Below, one piece after another: positions 18,401 through 26,463 of a stretch of DNA of 64,000 nucleotides (position 1 is its first letter; each line of letters begins with the position of its first letter). This DNA comes from DATBGZ01 sp036557785 (GTDB lineage Bacteria; Actinomycetota; Actinomycetes; Mycobacteriales; Micromonosporaceae): assembly GCA_036557785.1 (NCBI GenBank), contig DATBGZ010000063.1, forward strand, positions 1 to 64,000, read 5' to 3'. A model generated the notes under the pieces. It did no database searches. It was given only the letters and a program-made list of their open reading frames with translations, and was not told the origin of the DNA. The translations under genes were made by a program, and so were the position numbers.

Positions 18401-18526
18401 ACCCTGCGCCGGCTCAGGCTCGCCCTCGACGAGATCGGCACCGAGCCGGGCCCGGAAACCCTGGGCCTCGCCGACAACCTCCGCCGCGATCCGAGCGGGA
18501 GACCAGGGTCGGTTACCAGCACCTGA
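15434..18526 (+). CDS. Membrane LysM-BTAD regulator-like protein
   Basis: 1030 residues with several parts. Two to three N-terminal membrane helices (about 10-40, 60-85, 105-125) come first. A LysM domain follows at about 184-235 (YEVVRGDWLWHIAARYLGD, WRIQLP), then a long Pro/Thr/Ala linker containing an internal duplication of about 45 residues (PGQDPDGVTEPMP and PGQDGVIEPAP). A membrane helix lies near 422-440, then a cytoplasmic portion ending in a winged-helix plus bacterial transcriptional activator (BTAD) domain, about 775-1015: RLRAYAVELLVYLAVRTDG, MWPDTRRAPASQRLHQAISN, ELMRAQHRAGDLGAVRATLR. LysM probably binds peptidoglycan outside and BTAD resembles the SARP/AfsR core inside, so it could couple wall contact to control of the Tad operon it ends (inference). 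An opposite topology cannot be excluded. Confidence 0.85.
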   Translation: MWMVVSRAGARLGSVTGLLALLAGVPVGQVLLVGWPLPHQAPGPGEIGDALTSRDWLTDTNLVYALSVLLWLLWAMFAASVVVEFVAAVRGVAAPRFRLLAPTQGLAAMLVAGLTTAILTSSPALTATTPLAAPVAQVAAPARTPGNTGSVRMMLAADSTSTADCGPATAATADPPAGSTVVGPVYEVVRGDWLWHIAARYLGDPLRYVEIANLNPNLELRDYRFPDHIEATWRIQLPADAHDRGPRAHATGTLIAAPTPTRPTSGPNTSSGATPQPSTGSTVTPVPSTPGPGGTASVPAVTVPPKMPPATAMPGPATTATPGQDPDGVTEPMPAQATAVPAPTVAPPATTAMPGPVGSGSPGQDGVIEPAPTPSGAAVPSSSGGGASPTATSTAESSGSQDPSTSASAEGQDGVSLPNRAGWVPWTLAGALAAAAAMVWLQRRRTYRPRPLDGTDADDRPEPEDLPPTVQAVQRAWRQRPDDAPAPPPEQTPRSQRPASAPPPPIAVPPTPAMPPLPRGGLGLTGPAAADAARGALVTALAAGAPTDPDAQSTVVIPADDMITLLGADAVTIGTWPRLRVTPDLDTALKILEARLLGATRLLDEHDATDLAALRSTDSTAPPLPPMLLVTAAPPPQQSERLRVVLGLGQALDVTAVLLGEWQHGPTVTVDPDGTCHPTRAGGDTPARLTVLDTAAAEEMLRTLREAHTGEPAQPVPTAAIRTHNEKGVPAAAETTATAEKANDGQAHVPAQPQPPDEARPSIQDGGDEAAESRARVRVRVLGPPTIANRPETVRLRAYAVELLVYLAVRTDGATADEIMEAMWPDTRRAPASQRLHQAISNLRQNLAGALPGGDDIARPDPVIRVNGRWRLKPDVVEVDLWQLRAAHTAAKATSGQERIDALARAAAAYGGALAGDYDYPWADRHRQGVLNLAIDAHTALATALADTDPDQALRLLQAAAELDPLNEDVARELMRAQHRAGDLGAVRATLRRLRLALDEIGTEPGPETLGLADNLRRDPSGRPGSVTST

Positions 18527-18726
18527 CCTAAGTGATCGTTGTGCCTCGGACGTTGGGCGGTGCGTGGCCGATGCGCTGTGTTTCGGGGCGCGTGGCATAC
18601 TAATGAGTACACGGAAGTCGATCTTGTGCTGTGGCGACGGTGTGGCGGCGCCTAACTCGGATCGGGTTGTGGTCGGCTTGTGTACTGAGAATCCCGCCAG
18701 TGCTCGTCGTCTGTCTGGAAGTCTGC

Positions 18727-20694
18727 ATGTTCATTGAGAAACTCGTGCTGGAGAACTTCCAGTGCTTCGGGCCGGGGTGCGCCGAAGTGGCGCTCGGGCC
18801 GGAATTGACCGCGCTCGTCGGCGCGAACGGGTCCGGCAAGACAGCGGCGTGCCTGGCGCTTCTGCGGCTGTTCGGAGTGTCCACTCAGGAGCGTGCCATC
18901 CGGGCCGACGACTTCCACGTCCCAGCCGACGAGGTGCAGGCACCCGCGACGCGCGCGCTGACGATCGAGGCGATCCTCGCCTTCCCGGAGCTCGACGAGG
19001 ACGAGGCGGAGGACACCGACGATGAGGTGCCGGCCGGGTCGCGTGCGGTTCCCGGGTTGTTCGAGCGAATGGCTGCCACGCCGGAGGGGGAGGCCCTAAA
19101 GGTACGGATCATTCTGCGTGCCGTCTGGGAGGACGACGGCACCGTGGAGGGCGCGATCACCGAGAAGCGGATGTTCGTCCTCACGCTCGACCCCGATTTC
19201 GACGACGAGGTCGATAGCGACAAGTGGACGGAGCTCACTGCGGCTGAGCGGAGCCGGATCCAGATGATCTATATACCGGCCACCCGGGACGGGGCGCGGC
19301 ACGTCGCCGCGTTCCTGCGGGGGCGACTGTGGCGGGCTGCGCAGTGGTCCACTGATCTTCGCGATGAGCTGGCGGGCAGCGCCAAGGCTGTCGCTGACCG
19401 GTTCGCCGCGGAGCCGGCGGTCGCTGCGGTCGAGACGGCGCTGACGGCGCGGTGGCAGGAGCTGCACGACTCGGACCTGCACGCCTCGCCGCGGTTCCGA
19501 CTGCTCGACGACGACATCACGCAGCTGGTGCGCGGCTCCGAGCTTGTCTTCGAGCCGAGCCACACGGGCCGGGCGCGACCCGCCCGGCTGCTCAGCGACG
19601 GGCAAAGGTCGCTGCTGCACTTGGCGCTGACGACCGCGACCCTCGACGTCGAGGCGGCACTGGTCGAGGGGCGCCACGGCGCGGAGTTTCAACTCAGCAC
19701 GGGCCACCTGCCCGACCTGACCCTGATCGCGGTCGAGGAGCCCGAGAACAGCCTCTCGCCCTTCTTCCTGTCCCGGATCGTCGCGCAGCTTCAAGGCGTG
19801 AGCCGGTCGACCCGGGCGCAGTCGGTCATCTCCAGCCACTCGGCGAGCGTGCTGACGCGCGTCGAGCCCGAGGACATCCGCTACTTCCGGCTGGACACCG
19901 ACGAGGGCGCGGCAGAGGTCCACGAGATCACGCTGCCGGACGAAGGAAGTGACGCGGGCAAGTACATCCGGGAGGCCGTGCGCGCCCATCCCGAGCTGTA
20001 CTTCGCCAAGTTCGTGATCCTCGGTGAGGGCGACACCGAGGAGATCGTAATCCCGCGAATCGCCAAGGCCCAGGACGTCGGACTCGACCCGTCGTTCGTC
20101 GCGATGGTCCCGCTCGGCGGTCGCCACACCAACCACATGTGGAAGTTACTGAATGACCTGAAGGTCCCCCACGCGACGCTGCTCGATCTCGACTACGGGC
20201 GGGCCGGCGGCGGCGCGGGCCGCCTCCGCGACGCGTGCAAACGCCTCGCCGACGCCGGTCTGAAGCCGTTGCGTGGGCTGCCCGGCTTCGCGTCGGCGGA
20301 CGATATCACCGACGACCTCACCCCCGACCAGCTCCGGCCGGTCACCCGGCGGCTCGAACGGCACGGCGTGTTCTTCGCCAGCCCGCTTGATCTCGACTAC
20401 AGCATGCTGCGCAAGTACCCCACGGCCTATCGGGATCTCGATGCGGGCGAGCGGGGCCCGGCCGCCGGGGCGGCGGCCATCGCCGTGCTCGGCCGCGACC
20501 GGACCCACCCCGAGTACTGGGCCTTGCGTGGCCGGCCAGAACGGCTGCGGTGGTACCGGTATCTGTTCCTGACCCGGTCGAAGCCGAGCACACACCTGCG
20601 GGCACTGAGCCGGCTCACTGACGCGGAGCTCGCCCAGGCGCCGACTGTGATCACCTCACTGGTCCGGTATGTGCGCAGGAAGGCCGGCCTGTGA
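18727..20694 (+). CDS. gajA: OLD-family ATP-dependent nuclease, GajA-like
   Basis: 655 residues from ATG 18727; an upstream in-frame extension lacks coding character. The N-terminal ABC-type ATPase has LVLENFQCFG, Walker A GANGSGKT at about 31-38, signature LLSDGQRSLLHLAL and Walker B LIAVEEPENSLSP. The C-terminal TOPRIM domain has FVILGEGDTEEIVIPRI near 432 and LLDLDYGRAG. This is the architecture of OLD nucleases and of GajA, the Gabija nuclease that senses nucleotide depletion and nicks DNA. Together with the overlapping UvrD-like gene this is a Gabija-type antiphage pair. It is about 75 residues longer than the best-known GajA. A single ACCTGAC lies at the end of the preceding gene. Confidence 0.88.
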   Translation: MFIEKLVLENFQCFGPGCAEVALGPELTALVGANGSGKTAACLALLRLFGVSTQERAIRADDFHVPADEVQAPATRALTIEAILAFPELDEDEAEDTDDEVPAGSRAVPGLFERMAATPEGEALKVRIILRAVWEDDGTVEGAITEKRMFVLTLDPDFDDEVDSDKWTELTAAERSRIQMIYIPATRDGARHVAAFLRGRLWRAAQWSTDLRDELAGSAKAVADRFAAEPAVAAVETALTARWQELHDSDLHASPRFRLLDDDITQLVRGSELVFEPSHTGRARPARLLSDGQRSLLHLALTTATLDVEAALVEGRHGAEFQLSTGHLPDLTLIAVEEPENSLSPFFLSRIVAQLQGVSRSTRAQSVISSHSASVLTRVEPEDIRYFRLDTDEGAAEVHEITLPDEGSDAGKYIREAVRAHPELYFAKFVILGEGDTEEIVIPRIAKAQDVGLDPSFVAMVPLGGRHTNHMWKLLNDLKVPHATLLDLDYGRAGGGAGRLRDACKRLADAGLKPLRGLPGFASADDITDDLTPDQLRPVTRRLERHGVFFASPLDLDYSMLRKYPTAYRDLDAGERGPAAGAAAIAVLGRDRTHPEYWALRGRPERLRWYRYLFLTRSKPSTHLRALSRLTDAELAQAPTVITSLVRYVRRKAGL

Positions 20695-22634
20695 GCCTGG
20701 CCGGGGAGGGCGAGGTCTGGTTGCCCCGGCTTCCGGGACGGCGGGTGACCCCGGCCGACGCCTGGCAACCGATCGATATCGACGAGTTTGAGCCCGCAGC
20801 CTGGGCTGCGCTGCGCGAGGAGGGCAACGCCGCCGTCGTCGCCGGACCGGGCGCCGGGAAGACGGAGTTCCTCGCGCAGCGAGCCGCGTATCTTCTCCAG
20901 ACCGGCATCTGCCCGGCACCGCAACGCATCCTGGCGATCTCGTTCAAGCGCGACTCGGCCGCCAACCTGGGCCGGCGCGTCCGACGCCGGGTCCCGGAGC
21001 ACGCAGATCGCTTCGTGTCGATGACGTTCGACGCCTTCACTAAGGGGCTCGTCGACCGGTTCGGCGCCGCGCTCCCACCGGCCTGGCGACGCCGCGAACG
21101 CTACGAGATCGCGTTCCCTACGGACGGCGACGTTCGCACCTTCGTGAATGAGATCGCGGCATCGGCACCCGCGGGGCTGCGTGAGCGGGTGAGGGCGCTG
21201 AAGCCCGACACGTTCCTGACCGACGTCGTCGGTGGCCTGAGTCTGCCGGTCGCGCTGCCGCCCGTGCTTTCAGGCGACGAGGATGAGGACGCGCGGTCCT
21301 ACGCCGCGCTGCAGTGGTGGCAGCGGCGCTACCTGCCACCAGGAACGCCCACCGTCGAGTTCGTCATGCTCAACCGGCTGGCCGACCTGCTCGTGCGTTC
21401 GGTGCCCGTCCTGAGGCGCGCGCTACGCCTGACGTACCGGTTCGTCTTCGTCGACGAGTTCCAGGACACCACCAGCGCGCAGTACTCGTTCCTCGCCTCG
21501 GTCTTCGGCACCGGCACGGCCGTCACGGTCGTCGGCGACCGCAAGCAGCGCATTATGGCGTTCGCCGGAGCGATGTCCGACGCCTTTGGGCAGTTCATCG
21601 CCGACTTCAAGGCGGCCCGCCACGACCTGACCTGGAACTTCCGGTCTTCAGATCCGCTCGTGCAGCTCCAGCACATCGTGGCCAGCAAGCTGGACCGCAC
21701 AGCGACGCGAGCGATCTCCAAGGCGACCGGGGAGACCGGCCACGCCCCGGTCGAGCTGTGGGTGTTCCGCGACACTGACGCGGAGGCGGGGACAATCGCG
21801 GACACCATCGCCGACGACGTAACCGGCGGGCGTCACAGCCCGGCCGACTTTGCGGTCGTCGGACGCCAACAGATCTCGCGCCTCGAAGCGCGGTTCATTG
21901 AACACCTCGCGCGGCACGGGATCGCCTTGCGCAACGACGACGCCATGTTCGGCAAGCTGCGCCTGCAGGACCTGCTCAAGCACGAGATCACCCACCTTAT
22001 GCTCGGTCTGCTACGGCTGGCGGTCCAGCCGCGCGGTCTGCCGAGCGTGTGGCGCGAGGTCTGCACCACGATGTCCCAGATCCACGGTGCCGAGGAGGAC
22101 TTCGCCGTGCGCCAGGTCCAGGATGACCTGGCAGAGGCCATCAGTTCGCTCGGCGCCTGGCTGGGCGAGCACGACATCGACGACATCGACACCGACAAGG
22201 TCGTCGACCGCGTGTTGAAACGGATCGACGCCGATGCCGCTGGTCGCTACGTCAGGTCCATGGGTACTGGCGACGAGCTGACGCTGCTGGTCGATGCGTT
22301 CCGTGCCCGCCTGCACCACGTCGCCGGCACCAGCAAGGACTGGCGGGAAGCCTTCGAGCAGTTTGAGTCAGCGGACGCGGTCGCGCTGCTCACCGCCCAC
22401 CGCAGCAAAGGCCTCGAGTACCACACGGTCTTCTTTGTCGGCCTTGACGGTTACCAGTGGAGGTACCACCGCACGGATGTAGTCAGTTCCACGTCGACCT
22501 TCTTCGTGGGCGTGTCCCGCGCAGCACAACGACTCGTCTTCACCTCGGTGGGGCGAGACGGTCGCACCGGCGTCATCGCGGACCTGTACGACATGCTCGA
22601 CGACGCCGGAGTCCCGGAGATCGACAAGGACTAG
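20691..22634 (+). CDS. gajB: UvrD/PcrA-like helicase, GajB-like
   Basis: 647 residues, GTG start overlapping gajA by 4 bases. SF1 helicase motifs are in order: Q-like start WAALREEGNAAVVAGPGAGKT (motif I near 51-58, segment shortened in function, not in sequence), SMTFDAFT, VFVDEFQDTT (motif II near 254), VVGDRKQRIMAFAGA (motif III), and LLTAHRSKGLEYHTVFFVGL (motif V region), then FFVGVSRAAQRLVF (motif VI). In Gabija, GajB hydrolyses nucleotides on DNA ends and activates GajA. The length exceeds the roughly 500 residues of the Bacillus protein, with extra sequence between motifs Ia and II. The two genes form a defence operon at the edge of the element array. Confidence 0.87.
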   Translation: MSLAGEGEVWLPRLPGRRVTPADAWQPIDIDEFEPAAWAALREEGNAAVVAGPGAGKTEFLAQRAAYLLQTGICPAPQRILAISFKRDSAANLGRRVRRRVPEHADRFVSMTFDAFTKGLVDRFGAALPPAWRRRERYEIAFPTDGDVRTFVNEIAASAPAGLRERVRALKPDTFLTDVVGGLSLPVALPPVLSGDEDEDARSYAALQWWQRRYLPPGTPTVEFVMLNRLADLLVRSVPVLRRALRLTYRFVFVDEFQDTTSAQYSFLASVFGTGTAVTVVGDRKQRIMAFAGAMSDAFGQFIADFKAARHDLTWNFRSSDPLVQLQHIVASKLDRTATRAISKATGETGHAPVELWVFRDTDAEAGTIADTIADDVTGGRHSPADFAVVGRQQISRLEARFIEHLARHGIALRNDDAMFGKLRLQDLLKHEITHLMLGLLRLAVQPRGLPSVWREVCTTMSQIHGAEEDFAVRQVQDDLAEAISSLGAWLGEHDIDDIDTDKVVDRVLKRIDADAAGRYVRSMGTGDELTLLVDAFRARLHHVAGTSKDWREAFEQFESADAVALLTAHRSKGLEYHTVFFVGLDGYQWRYHRTDVVSSTSTFFVGVSRAAQRLVFTSVGRDGRTGVIADLYDMLDDAGVPEIDKD

Positions 22635-22808
22635 CTCGCCGTTTCCGTCTGGTCTGAGGAATCCAGGTCAGGGCGGGACGACCCACGCAGCAGGGGGGGC
22701 CGCGCTCCACCAGAGGGCGGGACTCGCGCATCTCAGAAGCGAAGAGGGGCATCGATGCGGTCGTGGTGACCGACTGATGGGGTTCGGGGCCCGGGACCCG
22801 CCGATGCC

Positions 22809-23525
22809 TCAAGTCGGCACAGCACGGGGAACGTGGCGCGGCGGAATAGACGGCGTCGTGGACACCAGCGGCGCCGTGCTCTCGTCGTACGACAGGCCCA
22901 TGTGACCCCGCGGGATCTCCAACCCGTCGGCGATGCGGGCAAGCAGGTCGTAGGAGAGCACGCGCCGGCCGGCGAGGATTTCTGAGATCTCCGACTGCGA
23001 CTGCCCTGTGTGCGCGGCGATCTGCCGTTGTGAGATGCCTCTGTGGTTGAGGATGCGGAACACGGTGGCGACGTCGCGGACCGCCAGCGCGTGGCGCATG
23101 TCGGGGCGGCCCAGTGCGTCCTTGACGGCGGCCACCACGTCGACGACGCGTCGCGTGCGTGCCGGGGTCGTCGCGACAACGGTGTCGTCGTTGGCGGTGA
23201 GGTTGGCGAGGAACCGGGCCTTCTGCTCGGTGGTGGCGCTGGCGAGGAACATGTCGAGCCTGGCCTGGTTGGAGGGGCGCAGGATGGCGGCGCGGCCGGC
23301 GGACTCCCACCGGGAGACGATGCGGTCGCTGACGCCCAGGCTGCGGGCGAACTCGCGCACGCTGAGGCGGGTAGCTGCTCGTAGGGCGCGGATCTCGACT
23401 CCGGTCCAGCGGCGGATGGTGACCGGCGGCGGATCGGTAGCCGGGTCGGACGTTGCCGTCCGCAGCGTGTCGGACGCGGGCTGTCGACCGGCGCCGTCAG
23501 CGGTCGAGTCCATGCTGGCTCCCAT
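22809..23525 (-). CDS. XRE-family regulator with two helix-turn-helix regions
   Basis: 238 residues from ATG 23525 (ATG 23513 is equally good). The N-terminal part carries one HTH (IRALRAATRLSVREFARSLG, then SDRIVSRWES), in which the first helix follows a WTGVEIR lead as in many actinobacterial element regulators. A middle helical region follows. The C-terminal part carries a second XRE-type HTH (RGISQRQIAAHTGQSQSEIS, then EILAGRRVLSYDLLARIADG). It is likely cytoplasmic and DNA-binding, and is the first regulator of the minus-strand accessory array, so a candidate to bind the repeated operator-like motifs described in the findings (inference). Confidence 0.82.
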   Translation of the reverse strand: MGASMDSTADGAGRQPASDTLRTATSDPATDPPPVTIRRWTGVEIRALRAATRLSVREFARSLGVSDRIVSRWESAGRAAILRPSNQARLDMFLASATTEQKARFLANLTANDDTVVATTPARTRRVVDVVAAVKDALGRPDMRHALAVRDVATVFRILNHRGISQRQIAAHTGQSQSEISEILAGRRVLSYDLLARIADGLEIPRGHMGLSYDESTAPLVSTTPSIPPRHVPRAVPT

Positions 23526-23779
23526 CCGAACTGCTGCCGACGTTGCGCCGGCGGTGCTGTGATGGTGGCCTCCGGTCCGCGCACGATCAAGGCATATCGA
23601 TGGCAATCTGCGCATCGTCGGGAGCCGTGCCGGCTCGACGGACACGTCGTTCCGGTCCGTAAACGCAAAAAAGGTCGTCTATGCGGTCGGAACAGCCGAC
23701 AGTGGAGTTCGGTGCTGCCGCTCGGCAGGGCGCCGGTCGGTCACGGTGATGGTGCCCGGCCGGCGCCGTGCCGCTGCGG

Positions 23780-23980
23780 TCAGTGGTCGAGCACGCTGAC
23801 GCGGATGTGCATCTGCACGATGCGCGAGGGCAGGCCGACTTCGCGGTCGTACCAGGCGCGGTACCTGCGCGCCGCGTCCAGCGTTGAGAGTGGGCTGTCG
23901 ACGGTGTCGAACCATTGGTCGTCGTCCGGGTATCGGTGCTGCACGACCCACTGGATGTAGTCGGCGGTGTCTTCGGGCAT
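23780..23980 (-). CDS. Small conserved-looking element protein
   Basis: 66 residues from ATG 23980 with GGAG upstream. The sequence (ADYIQWVVQHRYPDDDQWFD, then LSTLDAARRYRAWYDRE, then QMHIRVSVLDH) is acidic then beta-like. It resembles short proteins found in actinobacterial integrative elements and may fold as a small alpha/beta unit. Function unknown. Confidence 0.65.
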   Translation of the reverse strand: MPEDTADYIQWVVQHRYPDDDQWFDTVDSPLSTLDAARRYRAWYDREVGLPSRIVQMHIRVSVLDH

Positions 23981-24020
23981 GGTCGCTCCAAGGTCTCTTT
24001 CTCGGTGGGTGCGGCTCAGG

Positions 24021-24051
24021 CCGGCGACCCGCGGGTGGATTGGGTCGCCGG
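24021..24051 (-). terminator. Perfect hairpin between 24195 and 23980 genes
   Basis: Stem CCGGCGACCC (24021-24030) pairs with GGGTCGCCGG (24042-24051); 11-base loop. It lies after the stop of the DUF4262 gene and before the next start on the minus strand. No T-run. Confidence 0.5.
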
Positions 24052-24194
24052 CGCGGCCGGCTTGTATGTCGTGTGTGGACAGTGGGATCGCGGACGAGTA
24101 TGTTGTCCGCGGGTGGTGGACCGTCACGTGGCCCTAACCGTGTAGGTCGGTATGCGCGGCGGTGTCTCGGGCGAGTTGGCCCGGGACCGTGTGC

Positions 24195-24650
24195 TTAGGT
24201 GGTGGTGGTGAGCAGGGGTTGGGTGTGGGCCGGGTACTGGTAGCCGGGGCCCCAGGGGAACCGGTCGGCGGGGTCGGGCCAGACGATCTGCTGCAGCCGT
24301 ACGTTGTTCCGGCCGTACATGGCGTAGGCGGTGCCGGGGACGATCTGCCCGGTCGGGGTGCCGTCGATGATGACGGCCGGGTGACCGAGCAGCAGGTCGT
24401 CGAGTTGCTGCCGGTGGGTCCAGCGCTGCCCGGCCAACGCGCGTTGCGCGAGGTCGCCGAGGATGGCGTGGGCGAGTTCGGGGCGCAGGCCGGTGATGAC
24501 GAGTTCGGGTGCGCCGATGCCGGTCAGGCCGACGGTGTAGGCGACGTGTGCCTCACCGTCGTGGTCGGGGAGGACGGCGGTGACCGTCCATCCGGTGGCG
24601 GCGATGTCCTGGCACTGCTGCAGCAGGACCATGAGTTCGTACGGGGACAC
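24195..24650 (-). CDS. DUF4262-like protein
   Basis: 151 residues. WTVTAVLPDHDGEAHVAYTV, GLTGIGAPELVITGLRPELA and HAILGDLAQRAL match the beta-strand plus helix pattern of DUF4262, a family common in actinobacteria and their mobile elements. The conserved phrase 'AYTVGL' is present. The biochemical role is not known to me. It is downstream of the vWA gene, from which it is separated by a perfect hairpin. Confidence 0.75.
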   Translation of the reverse strand: MSPYELMVLLQQCQDIAATGWTVTAVLPDHDGEAHVAYTVGLTGIGAPELVITGLRPELAHAILGDLAQRALAGQRWTHRQQLDDLLLGHPAVIIDGTPTGQIVPGTAYAMYGRNNVRLQQIVWPDPADRFPWGPGYQYPAHTQPLLTTTT

Positions 24651-24687
24651 GGTGATGTTCTCCTTCGTGTCGATGGCATGGGCGACA

Positions 24688-24727
24688 CCGGCACAGCCGC
24701 ACCCGGCGGGCGTTGTGGCTGTGCCGG
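24688..24727 (-). terminator. Perfect hairpin between the vWA and DUF4262 genes
   Basis: Stem CCGGCACAGCC (24688-24698) pairs with GGCTGTGCCGG (24717-24727); 18-base loop. It is placed between the vWA stop (24798) and the DUF4262 start (24650). Confidence 0.5.
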
Positions 24728-24797
24728 CGCGCGCGGAAGCAGCCGCCCGCCGGGTGGCGGTTCAGCTGCGGTGGAAGAGAACCGCCCTCCGGAGCGA

Positions 24798-26405
24798 TCA
24801 GGTGGTGTGGAGGGCGGCGACGGCCGCGGCGGCGATGTGCTCGATGGCCTGGACGGGGTCGGTGATGGTCACCGTGGTGGTGTCGGTGAAGGTGTGGCCG
24901 GGTCCGTCCGGGCGTAGCCACAGGACCGGGCAGCCGTCGTGGTGCAGGGTGCTGATGAGTCGTTGGGCCGGTTCGAGGTCGGGCAGGTCGCCGTCGGAGA
25001 CGACGGCGAGCAGCCGTAGGGTGCGCTGGTTGCGCAGGTCGAGCAGGGTGTCGGCGAGTTTGACCGCGTCGCAGAACGCGGTGGTGCCGCCGAAGGCGTG
25101 CATCTGGGGCACCTGGGTCGGCCACCGTCTCGGTGGCAGGACCAGGGTCGCCTTCTCCGCGAACGCGATGAGGGCGACGGTGGCGTGGTTGCGTCGTCCG
25201 GCGTGGGCGAGGATCCACCCGGCCGAGGACAGCGGTGCCATGTAGTCGTGCATGGAGCCGGAGGTGTCGACCAGGATGCCCAGGTGCAGGTCGGGTTTGG
25301 GTGGCGGCAGCGTGGTGCGCTGCTGCCACGGGGTGGCGGTAGGGATGGCGCCGGCGGCGCGTTGCGCATCGATGGTGATGGCGGCGCGGGTGCGCAGCCG
25401 GCCCGGCGGTATCGGGGCCGGCTTCGTCGCCGGCTCCGGATGCTGCACCCTTGCTGCGGCGAGGCGTGCGGCCAGGGTGCGGGCCGCGGCCTGTTCGTCG
25501 CCGGTGGGGTCGCGCGGGGTCCACGAGGCGGGTGCCCCGTGACGGGCTTCGATCTGTTGCTGGATGTACTGGCCGGGGGTGAGTCCGGCGGTGGCGGCGA
25601 GGTAGCCGATGATGGCGGCCGCGAGCCGGCCGGCGAAGGCGCCGTCGTCGGGCGCCGGGGTGTCGGGCTGCTGATCTGGGTCGATGCAGAGGATGTGGCA
25701 CCACTGAGCGCCGAGTTCGACCATGGCGGTGGCGTCGGTGTCATCGACCTGGTGCGCGGCTTTCCAGACTTCGCGCAGGGCGCGGAGTTTGTCGGGGCCG
25801 ATGACGGCGACGACGGCTGCTTTGGCGCCTCGGGTGTCGCGCTGGTTGATGACCCGCGCGTCGGCGCGGGCCAGCAGCAGGCCGGCGAGTTTGCCGGCGT
25901 GCCACGGGTCGTCGACGGGTGTGTCGGCGTGGTCGAGCAGGGTGGTGATCGTGTGGCGTAGCCAGCGCCGGTCACCGCGGCGGCGTTGCCGGTGGCGGCC
26001 TTCGGCGCGGGATTCCTCGAGCAGGTCGGCCGCTGCGACCACGACGGGCGGGGTCCCGGGTGGTGGGCGCCAGCGGCTGTGGGTGGTGTGGGCGGCCTCG
26101 TGGACGAGCAGCCCGTACCCGGTGGGCACGGTCTGTTTGTGGGCGGCCCGTCTGGGGTCGGCGATGTTCGGGTCGCCGATGTAGGCGGCGTCGACCTCGA
26201 TACGGCCCAGGTCGGGCCAGGAGCAGGCGGGTGCGCCGCCGCCGGCGCCGGGCGCCACCGTGACGGTGACGTCCGTACGTCCGGTCAACTTGGCGGCCTG
26301 CCTGGTCCAGGCGCGGCTCCACCGCTGCCACGGGTCGTCGGTCCCGGCCGGCGGTGTGGCCGGCCGGGCCGTCGGCCGCAGATGGTTGGTGCTTCGGTGC
26401 GGCAT
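24798..26405 (-). CDS. vWA-domain protein with putative HExxH metallopeptidase region
   Basis: 535 residues from ATG 26405, preceded by the palindrome GAGGCATGCCTC that supplies GAGG as ribosome binding site. The N-terminal half contains LLVHEAAHTTHS near residue 101, an HExxH zinc-protease-like motif, in a setting like vWA-linked putative metallopeptidases. The C-terminal half is a von Willebrand A domain with the MIDAS motif DTSGSMHDYM near 376, and FGGTTAFCDAVKLAD and VVSDGDLPDLE. Such proteins pair with MoxR-type AAA+ ATPases, and the MoxR gene lies 58 bases upstream in the same operon. The pair likely forms a chaperone-like metal- or substrate-remodelling machine. Whether the HExxH is catalytic cannot be told from sequence. 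Confidence 0.85.
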   Translation of the reverse strand: MPHRSTNHLRPTARPATPPAGTDDPWQRWSRAWTRQAAKLTGRTDVTVTVAPGAGGGAPACSWPDLGRIEVDAAYIGDPNIADPRRAAHKQTVPTGYGLLVHEAAHTTHSRWRPPPGTPPVVVAAADLLEESRAEGRHRQRRRGDRRWLRHTITTLLDHADTPVDDPWHAGKLAGLLLARADARVINQRDTRGAKAAVVAVIGPDKLRALREVWKAAHQVDDTDATAMVELGAQWCHILCIDPDQQPDTPAPDDGAFAGRLAAAIIGYLAATAGLTPGQYIQQQIEARHGAPASWTPRDPTGDEQAAARTLAARLAAARVQHPEPATKPAPIPPGRLRTRAAITIDAQRAAGAIPTATPWQQRTTLPPPKPDLHLGILVDTSGSMHDYMAPLSSAGWILAHAGRRNHATVALIAFAEKATLVLPPRRWPTQVPQMHAFGGTTAFCDAVKLADTLLDLRNQRTLRLLAVVSDGDLPDLEPAQRLISTLHHDGCPVLWLRPDGPGHTFTDTTTVTITDPVQAIEHIAAAAVAALHTT

Positions 26406-26463
26406 GGCGAGGCATGCCTCCCTTCGAATCGATGAATGGTTTGCGAGTCGTCCTGGTTGGCGG

